From positions 5,506,712 through 5,570,711 of the forward strand of contig NZ_KZ614144.1 of the NCBI RefSeq assembly GCF_002884445.1: a DNA stretch of 64,000 bases, written 5' to 3'. Below are positions 35,801 to 44,597 of this stretch, piece after piece. Under the pieces are notes generated by a model. It saw nothing but the letters and a program-made list of their open reading frames with translations. It was not told the origin of the DNA and searched no databases. Position numbers and translations under genes: made by a program. Every line of letters begins with the position of its first letter. Position 1 is the stretch's first letter. The DNA is from Paenibacillus castaneae. GTDB lineage: Bacteria > Bacillota > Bacilli > Paenibacillales > Paenibacillaceae.

Positions 35801-37502
35801 TCGGAAAGTTATTATGAATTATGTAAGAGCAAATCTCGCACCGCGGCGAGGGAATCTTTACCTCATCATTATGAAAAATATACTAGGCAGCCTTCTGTTT
35901 ATGATTCCTCCCTTCCTATCGAAGTACGTGCTTGAGAGTGTGCTCCCCCAGCAAAACTGGAATCTCCTTCTTATCGTTACGATAGGTATGGTAGCTGCTC
36001 CTATTACAGGAAGCATGATGATAATACTCGAAAATGTTTGGGGCAGATTTCTTATTCGCCTGTCTGCCAGCGGACGAGCCGATATGTACAATGGCATTCA
36101 GCATCAATCGATGGACTGGCTCCGCAATCGACGAATCGGTGATTTGCTGACGCGGGTATTAGATGACACCCGATTAATAACCGACATGGTGAATGGGCAT
36201 CTTGGCTTTATGATTTTTCATATCGTAACCATTATTAGCGGCTCGGTAATATTGCTTGTTCTTAAACCAGCTCTAGGAGCAATCGTACTTCTCCTATGGG
36301 CGTTACAAGCTGTTCTCATGTCTATTCTTGGCCCAAAAGTAAAGCGTCAGGCAGCCGAAACGGCGAAACAAAACTCACAGGTGTCCGACACGGTGCGAGA
36401 GCTGGTTACGAGTGCTTCATTTATTAAAGCCACAGGCCAAGAAAAAATTGCACTCGGCCATGTAAAGGACTGTCTGAATCAGGAATGGGAGCATACACGT
36501 AAAAGTATGAGGACTACTCATCTTATTCGAATGGTATCCTCCCTTCTAAACGCCGCCGTACTTGTATTGATGTATGCGGCAGGGGGATGGTTTGTACTGG
36601 GGGAGCAAATGACGATCGGTTCACTAGTCGCCTTCATTGCCGTATATAATTGGCTTCGCCCCTTTGGCGTATCCTTTATCGAAATGGTGCTGGATGTGAT
36701 TAGAGCCGTGCCGGCGGTGAATCGTATCACGGATATTTGCTTCCCCATAGAGCCGAAGCGCAGCGGATTCATTCCAGAAGAAGCTTTAACGCTTGAAGTT
36801 AATCAAGTCTCCTTTCATTATGAGGATCGGTTAGTACTCCGTGATGTAACCCTTCGTATCGCTCAAGGTTCTATTCTGTCCATTGTTGGCCATCGCGGAT
36901 CAGGCAAATCAACACTTGCCGAATTGCTTCTTGGCCTGCGTGATCCGGATTCAGGATATATAGGCCTGAACAGCATTCCTCTCAATCAAATCGATGCTTC
37001 CTGGTATAGAAGCAGCGTATTAGCAATCACACAGGATATTATGCTGAGAAGCGGTACAATACTGGATAATATTTTATATGGCAGCAAGGAGCATGACTTA
37101 GAGAAGATTTGGGAAGCTATTCGTCTGGCAGAGCTGGAGGAGTGGATTACGGCTCTGCCCAAGGGCTTGTACACATCTGTTGGAGAGCGTGCGTGGCAAA
37201 TATCAGGCGGAGAACGGCAGCGAATCAGCATTGCGCGCGCACTTCTTCGAAGGCCCGCCATACTCATTCTGGATGAAGCAACCTCCTCACTTGATCAAAG
37301 AACAGAGCGCAGGCTGCTCGATCGCATCATCCAACAATTGAAGGGGACGACGCTCATTTTTATTACGCATCGCTTGGATGTAGCTTTGCGCTCAGATCAT
37401 ATCCTCGTAATGGATAACGGGCAAATTACCGCACAAGGCACACATGAGGAATTAGTATCACATCCTGGTTTATATGCTGAGCTTTGGTCAGAGCAGCGCT
37501 AG
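35769..37502 (+). CDS. ABC exporter half-transporter (subunit 2)
   Basis: Protein of 577 aa with six membrane helices and an ATPase carrying Walker A GHRGSGKST at about 375, signature ISGGERQ and Walker B ILILDEATSSLD, followed by the switch His in FITHRL. Both half-transporters keep canonical motifs, so neither site looks degenerate apart from a Gln replacing the usual Q-loop context. AAGGAGG precedes its ATG inside the previous gene. The substrate is unknown and no regulator or substrate gene is adjacent. Confidence 0.9.
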   Translation: MNENLSPALNNRKVIMNYVRANLAPRRGNLYLIIMKNILGSLLFMIPPFLSKYVLESVLPQQNWNLLLIVTIGMVAAPITGSMMIILENVWGRFLIRLSASGRADMYNGIQHQSMDWLRNRRIGDLLTRVLDDTRLITDMVNGHLGFMIFHIVTIISGSVILLVLKPALGAIVLLLWALQAVLMSILGPKVKRQAAETAKQNSQVSDTVRELVTSASFIKATGQEKIALGHVKDCLNQEWEHTRKSMRTTHLIRMVSSLLNAAVLVLMYAAGGWFVLGEQMTIGSLVAFIAVYNWLRPFGVSFIEMVLDVIRAVPAVNRITDICFPIEPKRSGFIPEEALTLEVNQVSFHYEDRLVLRDVTLRIAQGSILSIVGHRGSGKSTLAELLLGLRDPDSGYIGLNSIPLNQIDASWYRSSVLAITQDIMLRSGTILDNILYGSKEHDLEKIWEAIRLAELEEWITALPKGLYTSVGERAWQISGGERQRISIARALLRRPAILILDEATSSLDQRTERRLLDRIIQQLKGTTLIFITHRLDVALRSDHILVMDNGQITAQGTHEELVSHPGLYAELWSEQR

Positions 37503-37521
37503 CATAACTCGTTTTTGGATC

Positions 37522-37566
37522 AAAAAAAAAGGCTGCTCCGATATGAGTCAAGATCGGAATAGCCTC
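37522..37566 (-). terminator. Terminator after the LysM-M14 peptidase gene
   Basis: Imperfect stem AGGCTGCTCCGAT / ATCGGAATAGCCT; read on the minus strand it is followed by nine T. It lies about 30 nt after the stop at 37594 and also faces the ABC exporter stop. Confidence 0.78.
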
Positions 37567-37593
37567 TAAAAGCGGTTCTATATGATTAGGGGA

Positions 37594-38784
37594 TTATCGA
37601 TACAAAGCCACAAGCAGGATTCCTAAGCTTTCTTGATAAATTTTTTCAAACTGCGTTAATGGCAGCGGGTTAGTGCCTTGGCCCAACTCTATTGTAAATC
37701 CTGGTCTGCGCCAATCCTGAATGAACCAGTCCTTATAACCGGCATAGCTGTCTGTATATCGAATAGGCTCATAGCCGCTGACCCTTGCGAACTCGTTAGC
37801 GAGTATTTCCGATTCTGGTGGTTCAAGCCCTTGGAAGCCCCAATAGATAACTTTCCCCTGCGTATGAAATGCTAATACTCGGCTGAAATTATTGTTTCTT
37901 GTTAATGCGGCCATCGCCTGGGATTCAGGCTCGGTGAGCGGTCCTGTCCCTGCATAATCCCGAGGGGCTGGGACGCGCGGCCCTCTCTCTGCTTCAAGCT
38001 CCCATAATGCGGGAAACTGATTATTTAAATCAACGCCGCGAATATTCGCTTTCCACCCGCTGAAATCTTCACTACCGCCGTTAATAGCAAGCACATCGCT
38101 TCGATAGGGCTCTTGGCTAGGCAGCCCATTAATGACTAAATCGACCCCATCGGGATCTACCATCGGAACGAGCGATAACGTCGTTGATTGATAGATGGAA
38201 TTCATGGCTAGGCCTCTCAAGCTGTCGTTGTTCGTCAATGCCCGTACATATTCATTAAGAAAACGTATAACAACCGGCGTCGTTATCCACTCATTCGCAT
38301 GAAAGGTTGCATTAACGTGTACCACCTTTGCACCTCGACCAATACGGATCTCGGGAAGTGTTTTCCCCATAACAGAGGAACCGATAGTTTGGCGGCGGAT
38401 AAAAGGATAGATTTCGGACAGCCGATTTAAGTCCTCCAGCATATCCCAATAATCATAAGGACGTACGGTTTGTACAACCAATTGCGTTACGCGGCTTGGT
38501 ATTCGAATCAGTTGGCCTACCCGCAGCGCTGCTGGCTGCACCATAGGATTTAGCTGCATTAATGCTTCGAGGACAACACCGGTTGCTTCAGCAATGTTCC
38601 AAAGCGTATCTCCTTGTGCCACTCGGTGACTCCTTACTGTGTAGCCCGGTATTTCAACACTTTCACCAACAATTAAGGCTTGCGGATTCATATTGGGATT
38701 CGAATCAATCAGCAATGGAAGTGGAATCTGGTATAGCTGACTGTGAGCCCATAATGTATCGCCACGACGCACCGTAATTTTCAT
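37594..38784 (-). CDS. LysM-containing M14 peptidase (gamma-D-glutamyl-DAP endopeptidase type)
   Basis: Protein of 396 aa. Two LysM peptidoglycan-binding repeats (about 1-48 and 52-96; RRGDTLWAHS, AQGDTLWNIA) precede an M14 zinc carboxypeptidase domain. The zinc pair is in FHANEW (His and Glu), the third ligand His in LAFHTQG and the catalytic Glu in FTIELGQG. This is the architecture of gamma-D-glutamyl-diaminopimelate endopeptidase I, which cuts peptidoglycan stem peptides during spore or wall turnover. There is no signal peptide, as in that family. AGGAGG lies 9-10 nt before the ATG. Confidence 0.92.
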   Translation of the reverse strand: MKITVRRGDTLWAHSQLYQIPLPLLIDSNPNMNPQALIVGESVEIPGYTVRSHRVAQGDTLWNIAEATGVVLEALMQLNPMVQPAALRVGQLIRIPSRVTQLVVQTVRPYDYWDMLEDLNRLSEIYPFIRRQTIGSSVMGKTLPEIRIGRGAKVVHVNATFHANEWITTPVVIRFLNEYVRALTNNDSLRGLAMNSIYQSTTLSLVPMVDPDGVDLVINGLPSQEPYRSDVLAINGGSEDFSGWKANIRGVDLNNQFPALWELEAERGPRVPAPRDYAGTGPLTEPESQAMAALTRNNNFSRVLAFHTQGKVIYWGFQGLEPPESEILANEFARVSGYEPIRYTDSYAGYKDWFIQDWRRPGFTIELGQGTNPLPLTQFEKIYQESLGILLVALYR

Positions 38785-38905
38785 GTATGCCGTATCCTCC
38801 TAAAGGTTTGCGAAGCCGTACAAACACGCCTCGTAAACATGGGCGAAAGCCCATTTTCTTTATTGTATGGTGAGAATACGGCGAAGATTCGAGCGAATGA
38901 GTCCT

Positions 38906-39658
38906 TTACACGAATTGTTTGTTGAAAACACCATCGAAATAAGCCATTAAATCCACTTTTATAGGCATAAAATAAATATTGCGATTCGTTTGCTCCGTAT
39001 AAGCAAGCGCCCTTCTCGAGAAATCGATATTCCAATCCAAGGTCGGTTGGAAATCTTTCGGAAACACAACATGATTTCTCGTTTCCCAGTACTTTTTCGA
39101 CTTATCCGATACGACCGGCGAAACTCCCCAGAAAATATCAGAGCCCTCCAGCATTTCCGAGTAAAGCTCCATTAATCGGAGATCAAAGAAAGGCTGAGTA
39201 AAAAAACCATCTGTTCCAGCTTCAAGCTTTCTTTGTACATACTCATATTCATTGCGGATGCTGTCCCGATAAGGATCAATCGCTGAATATACTTTTATAT
39301 GAGGATGCTCTCGTTTTATTTTGGAAATCAGATCGATACAGCTCGTTGGGTAAACCTGCTGGCTTGCATTCTTAGGTGCATCTCCCGTAACAACGAGTAC
39401 CTCAGAAATGCCATGCATGTCCAGATGCTCTATAATAGGAAAAGGTTCTCTTGCATCGAAATCCATGGACCGAATATGAGGAATGCAATCCTTATAATAG
39501 GACTTAGACAAGCTTGACGCTTCCCAGCTTCTAAGCTCAAATCTCGTTAGATCCGGGATGTTGATCGTATTAATAGATGGGAATTGCGTTTTTATTAATT
39601 GAAGCTCTGCTCTCAGCCCATCTGCATCTCTTGGAACAAGCTCTAGCGAAACTCTCAC
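38906..39658 (-). CDS. Methylenetetrahydrofolate reductase-like protein
   Basis: Protein of 250 aa, shorter than MetF (about 290). The TIM-barrel features are kept: SLELVPRD at the start (Glu of the active site), IPHIRSMD, VLVVTGDAP and the QPFFD loop with the FAD-site Gln. It could reduce methylene-THF or act as a diverged folate- or flavin-dependent enzyme. The start is GTG with AGGGG 8 nt upstream. Between pyrE and the peptidase, same strand; no methionine genes nearby. Confidence 0.75.
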   Translation of the reverse strand: MRVSLELVPRDADGLRAELQLIKTQFPSINTINIPDLTRFELRSWEASSLSKSYYKDCIPHIRSMDFDAREPFPIIEHLDMHGISEVLVVTGDAPKNASQQVYPTSCIDLISKIKREHPHIKVYSAIDPYRDSIRNEYEYVQRKLEAGTDGFFTQPFFDLRLMELYSEMLEGSDIFWGVSPVVSDKSKKYWETRNHVVFPKDFQPTLDWNIDFSRRALAYTEQTNRNIYFMPIKVDLMAYFDGVFNKQFV

Positions 39659-39808
39659 TGCATAATCCCCTACTTCTTCAATAATATTGTTGCTGTTATA
39701 CGGACTTCATCCCACTCAATGTGTAATGCATAATAATACATGATAACGAATTTTAATTCTATATACCAATAAGTATAATCGATTCTACTTATTACTTCTT
39801 CTTATATA

Positions 39809-40336
39809 TTAAATTTCCGCTTGCAACAGATCATCCATAGTGAATAAAGAGAAGAAAGCTAAACCAGCCTCTTCTAAATTAGCTCTCCCCTTTGAATCTC
39901 TTTCAATCACAGACAGGACAGTTGATATCTGGGCTCCGTAACCTAATAAGTCCTTTGTGCTTATTAGAATTTGTCCGCCGGTCGTTACCACATCTTCTAT
40001 AACACAAACTCTTTTGCCCGCAATATCGATACCTTCAGCCAGCTTGCAGGTTCCATATTCCTTCGCTTTTTTCCTTACAAATACAACAGGTATGCCCGTT
40101 TTCAGCGATAGCGCTGTTGCAATCGGAATACCGCCCATTTCAAGACCGGCCAGTATTTCAGTCCCCTCGGGCACCAGAGGCAGGAGCTTCTCAGCGATCT
40201 CTGCAAGCAAATGCGGATTCGACTCAAACAAGTATTTATCAAAATAATGGTTAGACGTTTGTCCAGAACGGAGTGTAAACGTGCCATTCAGATGTGCTGT
40301 TTCATAGATGGCTTGCGCCAAAGCCGCTTTTTCCAT
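39809..40336 (-). CDS. pyrE: Orotate phosphoribosyltransferase
   Basis: Protein of 175 aa. The PRPP-binding loop VCVIEDVVTTGGQ and the substrate region FTLRSGQTSNHYFDKYLFES identify OPRTase, which makes OMP from orotate and PRPP. The lysine-rich catalytic loop is VRKKAKEYGT. The ATG at 40336 with GGAGG 8 nt upstream is chosen over 40351. It stands apart from other pyr genes and has its own promoter and a terminator-like hairpin immediately upstream, which suggests attenuation. Confidence 0.93.
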   Translation of the reverse strand: MEKAALAQAIYETAHLNGTFTLRSGQTSNHYFDKYLFESNPHLLAEIAEKLLPLVPEGTEILAGLEMGGIPIATALSLKTGIPVVFVRKKAKEYGTCKLAEGIDIAGKRVCVIEDVVTTGGQILISTKDLLGYGAQISTVLSVIERDSKGRANLEEAGLAFFSLFTMDDLLQAEI

Positions 40337-40361
40337 ACCTATAACCTCCAATAGTCATAAT

Positions 40362-40398
40362 AAAAAAAAACACTAAAGCGACAAGCGCTTTAGTGTTT
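40362..40398 (-). terminator. Candidate attenuator in the pyrE leader
   Basis: Stem AAACACTAAAGCG / GCGCTTTAGTGTTT (minus strand), followed by nine T ending about 10 nt before the pyrE ribosome site. Further upstream the leader contains GACAAGC, complementary to the GCTTGTC of this hairpin's loop, a possible competing pairing. No consensus PyrR-binding loop is seen. It may instead end the upstream sugar-pyrophosphorylase transcript. Confidence 0.6.
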
Positions 40399-40496
40399 GA
40401 TAGAAATGAAAATAGGAAACGAAAAACGAGCTTGTCCCATTCGCCCATTCTTCTGTCTTCTCATACTCTCATCCCTTCCGTGAAATCATTCCACTT

Positions 40497-40525
40497 ATTA
40501 TATACTTCACACAATAAATGTTCAA
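40497..40525 (-). promoter_or_regulatory. Sigma-A promoter of pyrE
   Basis: TTGAAC (40525-40520), a 17-nt spacer and TATAAT (40502-40497) on the minus strand. It overlaps the stop of the preceding gene and gives a leader of about 150 nt before pyrE. Confidence 0.7.
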
Positions 40526-41892
40526 TCCTTTTCTAACAGCTCCTTGACTGAACGGCTATTCAAGCCTTCTCCGCCATACGACAGCAAAGGTGATATTTCA
40601 ATATCGCCTGCAGGCAGCTTCTCTAATGGAACCCCTGCAGCCATCAACCACTCTCGATGCAGCTTGAATACAAGCTTGCGCGCGCTCTCTGGACTGTCTT
40701 CACCTTCTTTGTTTTTGACAGGCGCGAATTCATTGTTGCGAAGTCCCATCAATACAGTCATTTGCTCCGCCAAAGGAAAGAAATCAAAAATAAATCGTTC
40801 AAGCTTATATGCATTAGGCTCATCCGGCGACAGGCTTCTGCCTTCCGCGTCCATACAATCCATCCGCTTGGAAGCGATATGGAACGGAATCTCCGTATCC
40901 GCATGCTCCTCTATAAAGTCTATTCGGAATAAATGGATCGATATGTTTCCCAAATGATACCGCAATCTTCCATTCTCGTCTTTTTCATTCCGTAAATCTT
41001 CTGGAATCTCGTTATACTCTAGGACACTCGACCGATTATCATTTAAACATAAGATGCCTATTTTCTCATCGACATTCGTCTTCTCGATCACTTTCGTTGC
41101 AATAGGATGATTATACTCAGCTGCTGCTCCAATGAAGGCGGGGTCTGCTATTTGGATAAGGGCGTTATCTACATTGCAATAAAATAACCAGTTTATTCCT
41201 CTTTTCTTCATATCAGCCAGTGCCCCGGATCGTTTCAATGATGAGAAGCATTCCCCATTACCGCTGGGGGCAAGCTGTAATAAGCCCTCTGGCGAAAGCA
41301 GCAGCTTCCCTTCATGGTCAAGCGCTGGCATCGTATTTTGTTGAAAGAAGAAGCAGTCCTCCGGAGGATATCCGAAATAATGCGACGCTTGGAAAAAAGT
41401 TAGCGTATCCTTATGATTCTCCGGACTGGTCATGATATACCAAGGGATCGATTTGCCGGCTCTGGTTGAAAGATTCAGCAATCGTTCCCCTTGCAGCTGG
41501 AATAGTGACTTACCTGAAGGCAGTCCAATATCAAACGTACCTTTAGGTCCGTCGTGGCCCAGTCGGCTCCCTTGCCCGCCGGCAACTACGATCACGCCAA
41601 TTTCCCCATTATGCAGAAGCTCCATCCCTTTTTGGGTGAAAGCATCCTGTTCTTTCTCACCATAATCATCCCATTCCTCATAATGAATGGGTGTGACATT
41701 TGGCGATTGGATCTTTTGCTGATCCTTTTGCTGGAGAATAGTCATGAGCTGCTCGAAATCGATATGCTTTAGTTGTTCCATTAATTTATTCTTCTTATTA
41801 ATAGACAGCGTCTCCATTATGCACAGCAGATGCTCCTGCTTATAATGAAGAAGCTTTGCTTTGGTTTCACAATCCAGATTACAATTATCCAT
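40522..41892 (-). CDS. UDP-sugar/UDP-GlcNAc pyrophosphorylase-like uridylyltransferase
   Basis: Protein of 456 aa of the eukaryote-type UDPGP family (UAP1/UGP-like), distinct from GlmU and GalU. The nucleotide-binding motif VVAGGQGSRLG with PKGTFDIG at about 100-125 and NVDNALIQIADP near residue 240 are visible. It makes a UDP-sugar from UTP and a sugar 1-phosphate. GAGGTG precedes the ATG. The next gene downstream is pyrE, which feeds UTP synthesis; that may or may not be functional. Confidence 0.85.
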   Translation of the reverse strand: MDNCNLDCETKAKLLHYKQEHLLCIMETLSINKKNKLMEQLKHIDFEQLMTILQQKDQQKIQSPNVTPIHYEEWDDYGEKEQDAFTQKGMELLHNGEIGVIVVAGGQGSRLGHDGPKGTFDIGLPSGKSLFQLQGERLLNLSTRAGKSIPWYIMTSPENHKDTLTFFQASHYFGYPPEDCFFFQQNTMPALDHEGKLLLSPEGLLQLAPSGNGECFSSLKRSGALADMKKRGINWLFYCNVDNALIQIADPAFIGAAAEYNHPIATKVIEKTNVDEKIGILCLNDNRSSVLEYNEIPEDLRNEKDENGRLRYHLGNISIHLFRIDFIEEHADTEIPFHIASKRMDCMDAEGRSLSPDEPNAYKLERFIFDFFPLAEQMTVLMGLRNNEFAPVKNKEGEDSPESARKLVFKLHREWLMAAGVPLEKLPAGDIEISPLLSYGGEGLNSRSVKELLEKD

Positions 41893-41923
41893 TGCTTCAC
41901 CTCGTGAAATTAGCTAATCGCAT

Positions 41924-42820
41924 TTACATCTCCTCGCGAAAGCTATCTATAAACGCTTGGGCACGCTTGGGCAAATAGTGATCCTTCAGCCACACAATTC
42001 CAACGTCCGATTCGAAGTGGGCGTCCTCAATATCGAGCATTTTCACAACGGTGCTGGGAAAGGAGGACATAACAGATTTCGGAAATACGGTAGCACCGAT
42101 ACCGCCGGCAATTAAGGACATAATAATCGCAACACTGGAGCATTCACATATAATGTTGGGTACGAAGCCATGTCGCTTGCATTCATTAACTACCTGCTCG
42201 TGCATCCGCGTTGTTTTGTCCGTCTTCAATGTAAGAAATGGAAATTGAGCCAGCTCCTTCATGTTTATCGATTCCCTGCGGGAATATTCCGTCCATGAGC
42301 TTGGAATGACAACTACGAATGGATCTGAGGGAAGCGGTAAAACAGAATATTGCTGCGGATGCTTCTGCGCTTCAAAAGGCAGTCTTGCGACAATGAGCTC
42401 AATAGCCCGCTTCTCCAGTTTCTCGCCTAAATAGAAGTGATCACCCTCGGATATTTTAAAAGTAACCTGCGGATACCTTTCCCGAAACATCTCGATCCGC
42501 TTTGGCAGCAAAGAAATACAAGAGACGACCGAGCCAATGGACAGAATCCCGCTTACGCCTTCCTTCATTCCTTTTACTTCTCTTAGAGATTCATCAAATT
42601 GCAGCAGGAGGGATTCGGCTTTCTGTTTAAGCAGATCCCCTGAATCGGTCAGCTTAAGTCCTTTGCCATTTCGTTCAAACAGCTTAACGCCAAGCTCCTC
42701 CTCCATCAGCTTTAGCTGTCTGCTCAGTGGCGGTTGTTCAATATTTAGCAACTTTGCAGCGCGCGTAACTTGTCCTTCTTGTGCTATAGTTAAGAAATAC
42801 TTTAGCTGCCGCATGTCCAT
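41924..42820 (-). CDS. LysR family transcriptional regulator
   Basis: Protein of about 298 aa. The N-terminal winged helix-turn-helix reads MRQLKYFLTIAQEGQVTRAAKLLNIEQPPLS; the effector-binding domain covers about 95-298. The ATG at 42820 is chosen because GGAGTG lies 7-8 nt upstream; longer forms add an unrelated tail. It is divergent from ilvE with a 120-bp spacer holding a T-N11-A box, so it probably regulates ilvE and itself, in response to an unknown effector. Confidence 0.9.
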   Translation of the reverse strand: MDMRQLKYFLTIAQEGQVTRAAKLLNIEQPPLSRQLKLMEEELGVKLFERNGKGLKLTDSGDLLKQKAESLLLQFDESLREVKGMKEGVSGILSIGSVVSCISLLPKRIEMFRERYPQVTFKISEGDHFYLGEKLEKRAIELIVARLPFEAQKHPQQYSVLPLPSDPFVVVIPSSWTEYSRRESINMKELAQFPFLTLKTDKTTRMHEQVVNECKRHGFVPNIICECSSVAIIMSLIAGGIGATVFPKSVMSSFPSTVVKMLDIEDAHFESDVGIVWLKDHYLPKRAQAFIDSFREEM

Positions 42821-42840
42821 ATCGATCACTCCATTCCGAT

Positions 42841-42855
42841 ATACCCAAAAGGTAT
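42841..42855. promoter_or_regulatory. LysR-type T-N11-A operator between the LysR and ilvE genes
   Basis: Perfect inverted repeat ATACC-n5-GGTAT, containing T-N11-A as expected for LysR-family sites. It sits 20-35 bp upstream of the LysR start and about 85 bp upstream of the ilvE start, where both directions could be controlled. Confidence 0.55.
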
Positions 42856-42939
42856 GGCCATTCAATAAAATAGATATTTTAAATATATCGCATGAAGTGT
42901 TAGCATTCAATTATCGATCACTAAAGGGAGATGGGTCAT

Positions 42940-44022
42940 TTGCCTCAATCATTGAAAATCGAGTTAACCAAAAATAAGAAACAACAGCCAGCTGTAGATC
43001 AGCTTGGATTCGGCAATCATTTTACAGACCATATGTTTATTATGAATTATGATGCGGGCAAGGGATGGCATTCGCCGCGTATTATACCTTATCAACCGAT
43101 CGTATTAGACCCTGCAGCTAAAGTATTTCATTATGGACAAACGATTTTTGAAGGTTTGAAAGCGTATAAAACCGATGATGGACGCGTGCTGCTTTTTAGA
43201 CCGCAGAAGAACATCGAAAGAATGAATCGCTCTAATGAGCGTTTAAGTGTTCCTGAGCTTGATATCGAGCCAACCATAGATGCTTTAAAGCAGCTTATTG
43301 CAGTCGATCAGGATTGGATCCCTAATGCACCAAGCACATCGCTGTATATTCGTCCTTTCGTCATTGCAACGCAGCCGCAGCTTGGAGTAGCTCCATCGAC
43401 TCAATATCAATTTATCATCATCATGTCGCCAGTAGGCGCTTACTATTCAGAAGGTGTGAATCCGGTCAAAATATTTGTCGAATCTCACTACGTTCGCTCG
43501 GTAAAAGGCGGCGTTGGCGAAGCGAAAACAGCCGGCAACTACGCAGCAGGCCTTAAAGCACAGGAACTAGCTTCCGCAAAAGGCTATTCCCAGGTGCTAT
43601 GGCTGGATGGCGTTCACCGCAAATATATTGAAGAGGTTGGCAGTATGAACGTGTTCTTCAAAATGAACGGAACGGTTTATACACCTGCACTAACGGGCAG
43701 CATACTGGACGGCATCACTCGCAACTCCATTATTCATTTATTAAAGCATTGGAATATTCCTGTAGAGGAACGCCAAATTACGATTGATGAGCTGTATGAG
43801 GCTGGTCGTAACGGTCAGCTGGAGGAAGCCTTTGGAACAGGTACGGCTGCCGTTATTTCACCTATTGGCGAACTGAACTGGCAGGATCAAGTTCTCGTTA
43901 TCAATGGCGGACAGACAGGCGAGCTTTCCAAAAAGCTCTACGATACATTGACTGGCATTCAAATGGGCAAAATCGCTGATCCGTTTGGCTGGATGGTCGA
44001 AGCAACTAAAGTTTACGCTTAA
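42940..44022 (+). CDS. ilvE: Branched-chain amino-acid aminotransferase
   Basis: Protein of 360 aa, class IV PLP enzyme of the BCAT2 type. YGQTIFEGLKAYK and the PLP-lysine segment GVGEAKTAGNYAAG (Schiff-base Lys) are conserved, as is the AFGTGTAAVISPIG cofactor loop. It interconverts branched-chain amino acids and their keto acids with glutamate. TTG at 42940 is chosen over ATG at 42931 because AAAGGGAG directly abuts the ATG but lies 9 nt from the TTG. A divergent LysR gene and a terminator flank it. Confidence 0.93.
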   Translation: MPQSLKIELTKNKKQQPAVDQLGFGNHFTDHMFIMNYDAGKGWHSPRIIPYQPIVLDPAAKVFHYGQTIFEGLKAYKTDDGRVLLFRPQKNIERMNRSNERLSVPELDIEPTIDALKQLIAVDQDWIPNAPSTSLYIRPFVIATQPQLGVAPSTQYQFIIIMSPVGAYYSEGVNPVKIFVESHYVRSVKGGVGEAKTAGNYAAGLKAQELASAKGYSQVLWLDGVHRKYIEEVGSMNVFFKMNGTVYTPALTGSILDGITRNSIIHLLKHWNIPVEERQITIDELYEAGRNGQLEEAFGTGTAAVISPIGELNWQDQVLVINGGQTGELSKKLYDTLTGIQMGKIADPFGWMVEATKVYA

Positions 44023-44032
44023 TACGAATATC

Positions 44033-44067
44033 AAAGGGCTATCGATTCATATCGACAGCCCTTTTTT
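44033..44067 (+). terminator. Terminator after ilvE
   Basis: Stem AAAGGGCT-n-TCGAT paired with ATCGA-n-AGCCCTTT, followed by a T-run. Confidence 0.85.
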
Positions 44068-44087
44068 TATTGCCGCCAAACCATTCT

Positions 44088-44492
44088 TTATGCTTCACCC
44101 GGCTCTCCATCTATTCCGCCAAAAGCTAAATGATAGCCATCCAAATCCTTAACTACGAATTCCTTCCATGGGCCGCCTTCTGGAATAATGAACGGCTCTA
44201 CCGCTATAACAGCGCCTTTGCTTCTAAATTCTTCACATAACGCGTCTAATTGTGCCCATGTATCGGTATAAACCTGAATATCTACAGCATAGCCGCCGCC
44301 AGACGGACGAGGATTCGGCTTTACGTCGGAGGGTTCCGCAGCTTGGAATAGCTTTAACGCCACTCCCTCTAAGCCGCCGCGCTCTACCCACCAATCGGTA
44401 ACGTTGAAGCCTAATACTTCACGATAAAAGGTTTGAGCCTTAGCTAAATCAGATACCATTAATACGGTAAGAGAGCTAAGCTTATTGGACAT
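44088..44492 (-). CDS. VOC family protein
   Basis: Protein of 134 aa with two beta-alpha-beta-beta-beta units of the glyoxalase fold: LTVLMVSDLAKAQTFYREVLGFNV and the second unit ending FVVKDLDGYHLAFGG. A conserved Glu or His in each unit would bind metal. Substrate unknown; such proteins often give resistance to bleomycin or fosfomycin-like compounds. GAGGAG precedes the ATG. Confidence 0.82.
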   Translation of the reverse strand: MSNKLSSLTVLMVSDLAKAQTFYREVLGFNVTDWWVERGGLEGVALKLFQAAEPSDVKPNPRPSGGGYAVDIQVYTDTWAQLDALCEEFRSKGAVIAVEPFIIPEGGPWKEFVVKDLDGYHLAFGGIDGEPGEA

Positions 44493-44597
44493 ATTTGATC
44501 TCTCCTCAGCTTATTATTGGATGAAATATCCATATTAATTATTCTAGGTATTGAACAAGAATTCCTTTTGCGAATTCGTATCACGAGGAATCTCTTT

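Noticed and set aside
33995-37502. Lantibiotic or bacteriocin export cluster at the ABC half-transporters
   Set aside because: No peptidase C39 domain, precursor peptide or modification enzyme is next to the two genes.
40337-40520. PyrR attenuation loop or T-box in the pyrE leader
   Set aside because: No match to the PyrR-binding consensus and no T-box sequence was seen; only the terminator itself and one short complementary segment.
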